Shown one piece after another: positions 1-7,375 of a DNA stretch of 20,348 bases (its first letter is position 1; each line of letters begins with the position of its first letter). Source of the DNA: Chara braunii (taxonomy: Eukaryota; Streptophyta; Charophyceae; Charales; Characeae); assembly GCA_003427395.1 (NCBI GenBank), contig BFEA01000305.1, forward strand, positions 657,744 to 678,091, given 5' to 3'. The position numbers and the translations under genes were made by a program. Under the pieces are notes generated by a model, which was not told the DNA's origin, did not search any database, and saw only the letters and a list, made by a program, of their open reading frames with translations.

Positions 1-775
1 TCGACTAGATGGAAAACACATGCATGTGAAGGGAAGATCGTCCGGAACATCACAGTAAGTATGAACAAGACAAAGAGATGCTAGACTAGATGGAAGCACT
101 TGCATATGAAGGGAAGATCAACCGTAACATCACACTAAGTAGAAACATGACCAAGAGATGTTAGACTAGATGAAAAACACTTGCATATGAAGGGCAGATC
201 AACCGGAACATCACACCAAGTAGGAACATGACAAAGAGATGGTAGACTCATGGAAAAGCACATGCATTGAAGGGAAGACTAACCGGAACATCACACCAAG
301 TAGGAATATGACAAAGAGATGCTAGACTAATGGAAAAGCACATGCATTGAAAGGAAGATCAACCGGAACATCACACCAAGTAGGAACATAACAATGAGTG
401 ATTAGACTAGATGGAAAGCACTTGCATATGAAGGGAAGTTCAACAGGAACATCACACTAAGTATGAACATGACAATGAGTGATTAGACTTGTTGGAAAAC
501 ACTTGCATATGTAGGGAATATCAACCGGAATATCACACTAGGTATGAACAAGACAAGAGATGCTAGACTAGATGGAAAGCACATGCACATAGGGGAAAGA
601 TCAACCGGAACATTACACTAAGTGTGAACAAAACAAGAGATGCTAGACTAGATGGAAAACACATGCACATAGGAGGAAGATCAACCAGAACATTATACCA
701 AGTATGAACAAGACAAGAGATGTTAGACTAGATGGAAAGCACATGCACATAGGAGAAAGATCAACCGGAACAACA
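1..775. repeat. 80-bp satellite array (about 10 copies)
   Basis: The anchor 'GACTAG' or a variant recurs at 3, 84, 164, 245, 325, 405, 485, 565, 645 and 725, giving a period of 80 bp (81 at three steps near the left end). Each unit carries TAGACTAGATGGAAA, a GCATATGAAGGGAAGATC-like block, CCGGAACATCACAC and AAGTATGAACA. Units differ at a modest number of positions. The array is open at the left edge, and the last unit degrades after about 770 into a diverged first unit of the next array. No coding potential is evident. Confidence 0.93.
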
Positions 776-1670
776 CATGCTATTACACAAGTGAAAACAA
801 AAGTCTGAGTAGGCAAGATCACCAAAGTTGAATCAAAAGTCATCTATGAAAGAAGCGCTATACTACCTTCTTTTGTGAGTGTGAAAAACACAAGTTTGAA
901 GCTCCCAAATCATCAAGATTCCATCGAGAAGCATCTATGTGCGAAGCGTTACAGTACCTACTAGTGTGAGTGTGGAAAACACAAGTTTGAAGCTCCCAAA
1001 TCATCAAGATTGCATCAAGAAGCATCTATGTGTGAAGCAATATACTACCTACTCGTGTGAGTATGAAAAACACAAGTTTGGAAAGCCCAAATCATCAAGA
1101 TTGCATCATGAAGCATCTATGTGTGAAGCGCTACACTACCTACTAATGTGAGTGTGAAAAACACAAGTTTGGAGTTTCCAAATCACCAAGATTGCATCAA
1201 GAAACATCCATGTGTGAAGCGCTACGCTACCTACTAGTGTGAGTGTGGAAAACACAACTTTGGAGCTCCCAAATCATCAAGATTGCATCATGAAGCATCT
1301 ATGTGTGAAACACTACACTACCTACTAGTGTGAGTGTGGAAAACACAAGTTTGGAGTTCCCAAATCACCAAGATTGCATCAAGAAACATCCATGTATGAA
1401 GCGCTACGGTACCTACTAGTGTGAGTGAGGAAAACACAAGTTTGAAGCTCCCAAATCATCAAGATTGCATCAAGAAGCATCTATGTGTGAAGCGCTACAC
1501 TACCTACTAATGTGAGTGTGTAAAACACAAGTTTGAAGTTCCCAAATCATCAAGATTGCATCCAGAAGCATCTATGTGTGAAGCGCTACACTACCTACTA
1601 GTAAGAGTGTGGAAAACACAAGTTTGAAGCTCTCAAATCATCAAGATTGCATCAAGAAGCATCTAGGAAA
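776..1670. repeat. 91-bp satellite array (about 10 copies)
   Basis: The block GCATCTATGTG(T)GAAGCG recurs with an exact 91-bp period: 931, 1022, 1113, 1204, 1295, 1386, 1477, 1568 and 1659, with a diverged copy before it (CATCTATG near 842). Each unit also contains GTGAGTGTGGAAAACACAAG and CCCAAATCATCAAGATTGCA. Copies at 1204 and 1386 share CACCAAG and GAAACATCC, while 1113 and 1295 share CATGAAGCATC, so part of the array is a duplicated 182-bp dimer. The small ORF across 939-1151 is a by-product of the repeat. Confidence 0.93.
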
Positions 1671-1725
1671 AAATTGGAATACTACCTCCTAGTGCATAAG
1701 TGAAAGAGAAGAGTTTGAGTAACTC

Positions 1726-2015
1726 ATGGAAGAGAGAGGGTGAAGTAAGACAAGATGGAAGAGAAGGGGAGAGAGATGAGGAAGATGGAGATGGAGAAGA
1801 AGGGGAGGAAGTGAGAGAGAAAGAAAATAAGGAGGAGGAAGGAGGAGATGAAGAGGGGAGAGAAGAGAAGGGAGAAGGAGGGAGTGAGGAGGAAGAAGAG
1901 GAAGAAGAAGGAGGAGAGGAAGAAGGAGAAGGAGAGGAAGAAGAAGAAGAAGGAGAAGACGAAAAAGAAGAAGAAGAAGCGGAAGAAGAAGAAGAATAAG
2001 ATGAGGGTGAAGAGG
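1726..2015. repeat. Polypurine (GA-rich) low-complexity tract
   Basis: About 290 bp of almost pure A/G on the plus strand, made of GAA, GGA and GAG units (densest at 1830-2000). It begins shortly after the 91-bp array. It ends at the perfect 14-bp palindrome GAAGAGGCCTCTTC (2009-2022), after which the plus strand becomes pyrimidine-rich. Glu/Lys-rich and Leu/Pro-rich ORFs across it are compositional artefacts. Long purine mirror tracts can form triplex DNA; that is a known property of such sequence, not something shown here. Confidence 0.85.
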
Positions 2016-2657
2016 CCTCTTCCTTCCTCTCACCTTGTTAATTCCTTGATGTTGGTGTCCTCTTGATGAAGCTTGCATAATCCCCTCTTGGCTACAGCTT
2101 CCTTCTTCTCCAAGCACTTCTCTCCTCCTCCCTTGCTTTCTCTTAGGCTATGGCAAGCTCCCCCAGCTATGGCTATGGAGTCCTCCCTTCTAGGAGGGCT
2201 AATGGGGCTCCTCTAGCCTGTCCTCCTCTCCTACACCCAAGAGGGATATGGCGGATCACCTTCCAAGTGTCTCTCTTACCATCACTATCCTCTAGAGTCC
2301 TCTCCACTACCTCCTAGTCTCCTCTAAGCTTTCTCACTAGCATGGGCTCCTCTCCTCTCACTCCAAGTGCAAAGGTGCTTATGTGAGCTCACTTGGGCAG
2401 CATGGGCACTCCTCATGCAAATGTGAGAGTGGGGGACTGCATCCTCAGCTTATGTAGGCTGAAACCAGCAGTCCGGCCAGCTCATGAGCCTCCCCATGAG
2501 CCTTGAGGTGAACCGAGGTACCCCCAAGGCAAAATTCTCTCACTAGGCCCTTCTAGAGGTACCTAGGCCTGTTTTTGGCCAAGTGCATGTAATCCAAGTG
2601 GTTGGTACCAACTCGGACTGCCTCTTGGTCTACCCCGGCCTCTTTTTCATTGCTCAA
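2016..2657. other. Unassigned non-coding stretch, pyrimidine-rich on plus strand
   Basis: No convincing gene on either strand. The first part is rich in CCTCT and CTCCT. A 7-bp inverted repeat GCTCATG/CATGAGC with an 8-nt loop sits at 2480-2501. Fragments resembling the hairpin arms further right occur here: GCAGTCCG near 2468 and ACTCGGACTGC near 2611. These suggest the repeat family of the next region begins here in degraded form. Confidence 0.5.
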
Positions 2658-3137
2658 ATGCTGCCCCCTAGGGTCTTAATGCCCAAGGGGCAGCAATACT
2701 TGAAAAAAAAAAGCCTTGTGGGTCTTTTTCTCGATTTTTTCTAGTTTCGGCCTCTTTTGAGTAGGCCGGAGCATTTTTTCATATGGCGGCACATTTTCAG
2801 CCTCGGATCTGGCTGAGATCCAAGGCCAGCAATAATCCGAGCTACCCCGTAGTAGCCCTTGCTTCAAATTTGAGCCCCTAAGTCCAGTTTTTCAATTTTT
2901 CGTGCATCTTGCTCTCTTTTCGGGCCAAATGCATTGTTTTGTCATTTTTCCTCTTTGGTTTCTTTCCATTTTGGGTTGCCACCTCATTCCGGAGCTAGCC
3001 GTTTTAAGCTGGCCCACAAAAAACGGCTAATTCCTCTCCACCATGAGATCTGATCGCAGATCTATGGTCAAAAAGAAAACCGATCACTTCCTTTTTGCAT
3101 TTTCTTTCATTTTCAGTTTTATAATTAAGATTTTATT

Positions 3138-3164
3138 GAGATATGGCCCTTAGGGCCATATCTC
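3138..3164. repeat. Perfect 12-bp inverted repeat, 3-nt loop
   Basis: GAGATATGGCCC, loop TTA, GGGCCATATCTC. It is immediately followed by the 14-bp palindrome GCAATCCGGATTGC at 3166-3179, giving two adjacent cruciform-prone sites. Confidence 0.9.
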
Positions 3165-3211
3165 TGCAATCCGGATTGCCTTCCCTCATTCTAGGAGGGA
3201 TAAGGTCACTG

Positions 3212-3246
3212 TTGGGACCTGCCTGTCCCTACTGTGCAGGTCCCAA
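3212..3246. repeat. Hairpin a, copy 1
   Basis: Arms TTGGGACCTGC and GCAGGTCCCAA (11 bp, perfect) around a 13-nt loop. It is homologous to the hairpin at 4587-4627, whose loop is also 13 nt. The T3213:A pair here corresponds to A:T there. Confidence 0.85.
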
Positions 3247-3581
3247 TAGGCCGGCACACTCTCCTCCACTCTTTTCTTCCTTTTTGTTTCATTGTCCCTC
3301 CTTTTTCTCTCATTTTTCTTTCTTTTTCTTTCATTTCTCTTGTAACAAGTGTCACACTGCTGTGCATCCTTTTTCTAGGCCCAAGAGCCTCATTCAAGGC
3401 CAGGTTCATGGCTGTTATATGACCATTATATCTCGGATTCCAATAATGGCACCCCCATGCTCCTAGGGGGCTCCATTTTGTTCCCGTTTCCCAAATTTTG
3501 AGCCTTTTTTGCTCCGATTTTCTAAGGGCAGCCTTTTTCTTATGTTGGGCCTCTCAAGGCTCTCTTTTCTTATGCCTTGCT

Positions 3582-3601
3582 AGTCCGAGATATGCCGGAC
3601 T
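3582..3601. repeat. Hairpin c, copy 1 (AGTCCG family, 8-nt loop)
   Basis: Arms AGTCCG and CGGACT around an 8-nt loop. It belongs to the same family as the stems at 4002-4027, 4163-4188, 4784-4809 and 4950-4967. The matching position in the second module (4950-4967) has ATCCG/CGGAT, so both partners of one base pair changed. Confidence 0.8.
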
Positions 3602-3882
3602 GCTGGGCAGCCTTCCCAACATCCTTATTCCACTTTTCTTTCTCCTATGGCTCCCTCACTTGCTCTCACTAGTGGTGTTCGCCCATGGTTCCCTTGGGAT
3701 ATCCCAAGTCCCCGCCATTTTTCTACATGCTAGCTCCATTTCCTTGTCCCGTTTTTCCAATTTTTTTTTATTTCGACCCATTTGGTCCCCGACAACATTC
3801 CGGACGGCGTCCCATTTTTATTTTTGGGTCGCCTTACCCTTGGTGGTCCCATCATCTCTACATGTGTGCTGATTTTTCTAGG

Positions 3883-3903
3883 CCGTGAGATCTCATCTCA
3901 CGG
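3883..3903. repeat. Hairpin e, copy 1
   Basis: CCGTGAGAT, loop CTC, ATCTCACGG: a perfect 9-bp stem. It is preceded by TTCTAGG, as the homologous hairpin at 5071 is preceded by TTCTTGG. The stem core differs from that copy on both arms. Confidence 0.85.
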
Positions 3904-4001
3904 TTGTCGTTTACCGTCTTTATTTGCCCCTTGTCGAAATTGCTCCTTTCAAGCCTTCCGGGCTTGCCGTAGCCCATTTCCCCTTGGCCTTGGCATCCTC
4001 A

Positions 4002-4027
4002 TGCAGTCCGTAATTTCTCGGACTGCA
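4002..4027. repeat. AGTCCG-family hairpin, 9-bp stem
   Basis: TGCAGTCCG, 8-nt loop, CGGACTGCA. A second copy with the same 9-bp stem and an 8-nt loop lies 161 bp downstream at 4163-4188. The same 161-162 bp spacing separates the equivalent sites at 3434/3596 and 4801/4963. Confidence 0.88.
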
Positions 4028-4162
4028 GTCATGGCTGTTTTCCATACCCACAGCTCCACAACTTGCCCCATGTTGAAAGAAAATGATGCGTTAAATTTTT
4101 TAGTGCATCCGGGCTCAATATTGCCTCCGGATGTACCTAAAACATGTGTTTTCTCTCTCCCA

Positions 4163-4188
4163 TGCAGTCCGTTGCAACTCGGACTGCA
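4163..4188. repeat. AGTCCG-family hairpin, 9-bp stem
   Basis: TGCAGTCCG, loop TTGCAACT, CGGACTGCA. The stem is identical to 4002-4027 while the loops differ. Confidence 0.88.
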
Positions 4189-4342
4189 ATGGGGGTCAAT
4201 TCCTTAGCCCCAATGCCCCACAACTAACCCTTACTCAAAAGAAAAAGAAACGGTCAACTCCCAAGTGTATCCGACCTTGATTTTGGTTCCAGATGCACCT
4301 AAAACATGTGTTTCTCCTCATGCATGTATTCCGTTTTATTCT

Positions 4343-4423
4343 GGTTGCAAGAGGCCTTGATTTTCTTTGATTTTCTCTGCAANGGTTGCAAGAGGCCTTG
4401 ATTTTCTTTGATTTTCTCTGCAA
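4343..4423. other. Assembly join: single N between identical 40-bp copies
   Basis: The N at 4383 is flanked by two exact 40-bp copies (4343-4382 and 4384-4423), beginning GGTTGCAAGAGGCC and ending TTTTCTCTGCAA. This is the signature of two contig ends that overlap but were joined with a placeholder base. The duplication is probably not real. ORFs spanning it contain an X and should be ignored. Confidence 0.85.
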
Positions 4424-4586
4424 AAATCAAAGAAAATCCAAGTCCTTTGTAACCGCCATATTCCAGAATGAATCTGGTCACGGATGAATCTCCCCAAGTG
4501 ACCGTTTTTTACCGTTAAGACATTTTTCTCTTTTCTTCTCTTTTCTTTTTTTTTCTTTTCTTTTCTTTTCTCCTCTTTTTTTGGAC

Positions 4587-4627
4587 AGTAGGGACCTGCC
4601 AATCCCTACCTATGGCAGTCCCTACTG
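4587..4627. repeat. Hairpin a, copy 2
   Basis: Arms from CAGTAGGGACCTGCC (starting 4586-4587) and GGCAGTCCCTACTG, with one bulged base and a 13-nt loop. It is homologous to 3212-3246. The pair next to GGG is A:T here and T:A in copy 1. Confidence 0.82.
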
Positions 4628-4783
4628 ACGGCCAACTCACTCTCTCCCTCTCACTCTTTTTGTCTTATTCTTCCCCATTTTCTTTTCTTTTTTCTCTTTT
4701 TTCTAGCATGCCAAGTGTCAAGTGGTCGTTAAGGCCCTTTTCTAGTCTCTTCCTCTTAGTTTTGGCCCTCCCTATGCCCAAGG

Positions 4784-4809
4784 TGCAGTCCGTTATTTCT
4801 TGGACTGCA
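4784..4809. repeat. AGTCCG-family hairpin
   Basis: TGCAGTCC and GGACTGCA, an 8-bp stem closed by a possible G:T pair. It lies in the second module, at the position where copy 1 has a degraded version (CTCGGATTC near 3432). The flanking AATAATGGC is conserved in both copies. Confidence 0.8.
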
Positions 4810-4949
4810 ATAATGGCCTTCCGATGCCCATGAGAGCCTCCTTTTACTCCTACATTTCTCCCACAATAGTCCCTCCTACTCCGACTTTCTCCCGGAGGGC
4901 TATTTTTCACATGGGGTCTCATTTGACTCTATTTTCTTGAGGGAGGCTG

Positions 4950-4967
4950 ATCCGAGATTTTTCGGAT
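4950..4967. repeat. Hairpin c, copy 2
   Basis: ATCCG, loop AGATTTTT, CGGAT, with flanking G:T wobble. The homologous stem at 3582-3601 reads AGTCCG/CGGACT. G3583:C3600 therefore became A4950:T4967 and pairing was kept. Confidence 0.78.
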
Positions 4968-5031
4968 TGCTCCCATGCCTTCCACTTCGATTTTCTTTAC
5001 TTTTCCTTTTCCTTTTGGCCTTCCCGTTTGT

Positions 5032-5057
5032 CACCACTAGTACTTGCACTAGTGGTG
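5032..5057. repeat. Perfect 10-bp inverted repeat
   Basis: CACCACTAGT, loop ACTTGC, ACTAGTGGTG. Module 1 keeps only the right arm (ACTAGTGGTG at 3668); its left arm is not recognisable. Confidence 0.88.
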
Positions 5058-5070
5058 CTAATATTCTTGG

Positions 5071-5094
5071 CCGTCAAGATGTCGATCTTGACGG
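5071..5094. repeat. Hairpin e, copy 2
   Basis: CCGTCAAGAT, loop GTCG, ATCTTGACGG: a perfect 10-bp stem. It is homologous to 3883-3903, where the stem is CCGTGAGAT/ATCTCACGG. The differences occur as matched changes on both arms. Confidence 0.88.
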
Positions 5095-5174
5095 TGCACC
5101 TTGCATTTATTATTTTCCCCTCATGCGGTGCCGCCGTTTCTTCTTGGGACGTTCACATATCCACGCTACTTGTC

Positions 5175-5330
5175 TCGTTGGTGGTCCCCGACACTTTAGT
5201 CCCGTCGGTGGTCCCCGACACTCAGTCCCGTTGGTGGTCCCCGACACTCAGTCTCGTCGGTGGTCCCCGACACTTAGTCCCGTCGACGGTCCCCGACACT
5301 TAGTCCCGTCGGCGGTCCCCGACACATTTC
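5175..5330. repeat. 26-bp minisatellite (6 copies)
   Basis: GGTCCCCGACAC recurs at 5183, 5210, 5236, 5262, 5288 and 5314 (period 26, first step 27), alternating with (T/C)AGTCCCGTCGGT-like sequence. Each unit can form a small GTCGG/CCGAC stem. A related single unit, GGTCCCCGACAACATTCCGG, occurs at about 3784 and matches the end of this array (near 5314-5340), so the array seems to have expanded from a unit present in both modules. Confidence 0.92.
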
Positions 5331-6100
5331 GCCCCGGACGTCATTATTTTTACTTAGTCCTACGTGGCCCCGGGTGCCTTTTCTCGAGTTGTCCCATGCC
5401 CCTTGGGCGTTTTGTCGCCCAATAGCGATCCCTCTCCTTAGTCTTTCGTCGCGCCTTGTGTGCCCATCTCTTTGGTCGTGGGCCTCCGCTCCGAGACTCT
5501 CATAGGTGGCCCCCACGTTGACCCTTAATTTCCTGACTTTCCGCGGCTTCTGGTCGCCCATCCCTCAACTTCCTCATTCCCTTACTGTTGTCGCGCTGCA
5601 ATTGCTAGTTCAAAGGGTCCTTTGGCCTTAGTCTTATTGCATTCTGATGGCCCTCCCGGCCTCTGCTATGTCCTATGTGCTCCTGTTTTTGCGCTCGCTC
5701 GCTTGCCGTCGCTGTTCTTCCCTCCTGTGGTTCTCTCCTAAGGGCATCACTCCCTTCTGTGGCCTATTCCTTTGTCTTTACTCTCTCCTGCTTCCTCACT
5801 CCAGATTTCTCTGTTGTGCACAAATTGTCCGTATTCAATCTCTGGAGTGATGGGAAGTTATTCGGGACCCACCAGTCCCGACACATTCCCCCTACTCATT
5901 CGCGATATCCTCATCGCGCACTAATCTCTTGTTAGTGGATTTTGGAGAGATGGACGGGAAAGGAGGGTGAGGTGTTATGGGTGGTTAGTTTGCCAGGGTC
6001 CGTTTTGTTCTTTTCCCATTCTTTTCTCAATGTCTTCCTTAGCTTCCGCCCCTTGGGGTGGAGGAGGGTATGGGGGAGTCGAAGGTTCTACAGCTTAGAC
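5331..6100. other. Unassigned stretch with two short hairpins
   Basis: No supported gene. Two stems are clear: TCGGGAC, 6-nt loop, GTCCCGA (5862-5881), and CGCGAT, 6-nt loop, ATCGCG (5901-5918). The second is preceded by CATTCCCCCTACTCATT, and a related block lies at 7415-7453. The rest is mixed-composition sequence with no motif I can name. Confidence 0.55.
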
Positions 6101-6104
6101 CAGG

Positions 6105-6574
6105 TTGCTCATTTCCGCCATAGCTCTGCCTCTTTATCTTTCCCTCAATTGAGATGCAAACTTCCTCTTCAGTCAGCTCTGTATACCCAGCAGGGCAACC
6201 CATAATCCTTTCAACTTCAGTAACATGAAGCAGACGAGGCTCTCCTTGCTTTATGCACCTAACTCCTGATATGCTTGCTTTATTCCCAGGGTGACAATTT
6301 GTTATCATAACAAATTGGTTTTCTCATTTTATGCCTTGGCTTTGTTGATAACAAATTGTAGGCAAGTTTTTGGATGCGACTGAATGTCAGACATTTTCTC
6401 TGAAAGGGAGATGTTCGTCCAGTACAACCGCCACCTTTGCTGTTGTGGTACCCACTTCGAATCGGTGAGCCCAGGCACGACTCCCCTTAAGTGTTTCGTA
6501 ATCTCAAATCTGTCTTCCCATTTCATCGAGGAAGCATTCTCGAGCGGAAACCATTTTGGTCTCGCCTCATTCAT
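6105..6574 (-). pseudogene. Truncated DNMT3-like cytosine-5 DNA methyltransferase fragment
   Basis: Two adjacent minus-strand frames (6574-6329, then 6308-6039) read as consecutive parts of a C5-methyltransferase catalytic domain. The first has FPLENASSMKWEDR (motif VI Glu-Asn, residues 12-13, where ENV is usual), then ITKHL, and QQQRWRLYWTNI (motif VIII-type R-x-R, residues 47-49). The second has ITNC, a short linker, then LLHVTEVERIMGCPAGYTEL (residues 27-46), which is the DNMT3-family 'TE(M/V)ERxxGFPxxYT' block, and KIKRQSYG, the start of the RQ..G motif before motif X. Motifs I-V (SAM binding, PC catalytic Cys) are absent upstream and motif X is lost after about 6108, so it cannot be active. 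The two frames differ by 2 nt, explained by a 41-bp insertion (6307-6358 area). The short spacing between motif VIII and the terminal block fits DNMT3 better than DRM or MET1. The family call rests on remembered motif order, not on a search. Confidence 0.75.
6295..6358. repeat. 41-bp insertion with 11-bp repeats inside the methyltransferase fragment
   Basis: ATAACAAATTG occurs directly at 6307-6317 and 6348-6358 (offset 41), and inverted at 6295-6305. Positions 6295-6317 thus form an 11+1+11 palindrome. Both direct copies encode Gln-Phe-Val on the minus strand. Removing one 41-bp unit would bring the two methyltransferase frames into register, so this event explains the frame break. Confidence 0.7.
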
Positions 6575-6779
6575 TACTCTTATATATAAAAAAATAATCT
6601 AGTTTTCGGCCCGTGCAATCCATGTTATCCCTTTACCGTTCCCCGACGCTCAGGCCTTGCCAAATCCACATGCATCTCCCCCGGGTCCTTTCACCCGACT
6701 CTCCTCAGGTCCTGCCAATTTTGCATTCATATCACTCTTTGTCCTTTCTTGTTCCTTGCTTATTTTTAACTTTTTCAGA

Positions 6780-7375
6780 CATGCTGCCAAGTTCATCCCT
6801 TGTGTATCTCTCTTTCGGACACCTTGTCAGACTTGTTTCCAAATACTCATCTGTTTCCCAGCCTGTCAGTCTTTCTCTCAGATCTGTACATAGTCCATCA
6901 TACGAGTCTTTTCTTTTACAGACGTCTTACTCGGCCCGTTTTCAAGCTTATGTCAAATCAATCACACAAATCGCTTGCCAGACCTTTTCTCAAGCTCATG
7001 CAACGTTAGTTTCTCACCCGTTTCTCTTCTGGACATCTTGTCAGGTTTTTTCTCAAGCCTGCGCAAAGTCAATTACTCATTCATTCTTCTCTTCTGGAGA
7101 TCTTGGCAGGCCTTTTCTCAAGCTCATGCAACGTTAATTACTCATTCATTCTTCTCTTCTGGACATCTTGCCAGACTTTTTCTCAAGTCTGCGCAAAGTC
7201 GNAGTCTGCGCAAAGTCGATTACTCATCCATTCTTCTCTTCTTGACGTCTTGCCAGGCCTTTTCTCAAGCTCATGCAACGTTAATTACTCATTCATTATT
7301 TTCTTCTGGACATCTTGCCAGGCCTTTTCTCAAGCCTGCGCAAAGTCAATTACTCATCCATCCTTACGCTCATGG
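6780..7375. repeat. About 65-bp tandem repeat (6 clear copies plus diverged ones)
   Basis: TCTCAAG recurs at 6988, 7051, 7116, 7181, 7263 and 7328, with intervals of 63-65 (82 across the N join). Units contain CTTCTGGACATCTTGCCAGG, TTTTCTCAAG and then either CTCATGCAACGTTAATTACTC or CCTGCGCAAAGTCAATTACTC. The two tail variants mostly alternate, giving a roughly 130-bp higher-order unit. Weaker copies extend left to about 6780. ORFs with repeated 'FSSSCNV' peptides are by-products. Confidence 0.88.
7186..7218. other. Assembly join: single N between identical 16-bp copies
   Basis: The N at 7202 is flanked by exact copies of AGTCTGCGCAAAGTCG (7186-7201 and 7203-7218). It lies inside the 65-bp array, so the copy number there is uncertain. 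The 82-bp interval at this point equals one 65-bp unit plus the 17 extra bases of the join. Confidence 0.85.

Larger units (their letters stand above)
2658..5100. repeat. Hairpin-dense repeat region with internal duplication
   Basis: No credible ORF; the text alternates pyrimidine tracts (3290-3345, 4515-4582, 4670-4705) with short inverted repeats. Perfect or near-perfect stems seen: 2659-2695 (9 bp), 2996-3029 (10 bp), 3040-3068 (12 bp, one bulge), 3138-3164 (12 bp, 3-nt loop), 3166-3179 (14-bp palindrome), 3212-3246, 3582-3601, 3693-3708 (16-bp palindrome), 3883-3903, 4002-4027, 4163-4188, 4587-4627, 4784-4809, 4950-4967, 5032-5057 and 5071-5094. Segment 3211-3903 is homologous to 4586-5094: the hairpin order is the same, and AATAATGGC and ACTAGTGGTG recur at offsets of about 1370-1380. 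The first copy carries about 190 extra bases before its last hairpin. Confidence 0.75.

Noticed and set aside
1-1670. CRISPR array
   Set aside because: Whole 80- and 91-bp units are repeated with no unique spacers, so these are satellites.
1689-2117. Leu/Pro-rich and Glu/Lys-rich ORFs on both strands
   Set aside because: They arise from the purine tract; all frames of a GA-rich repeat stay open and the peptides are single-residue runs.
3143-4207. Several plus-strand ORFs of 60-140 codons rich in Phe, Ser and Pro
   Set aside because: Pyrimidine-rich sequence lacks stops by composition. The ORFs overlap in different frames, cross hairpins, and are not conserved between the two homologous modules.
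5071-5094. Hairpins followed by T-rich sequence as bacterial terminators
   Set aside because: The context is eukaryotic, the stems are not followed by consistent T-runs, and no genes end at them.
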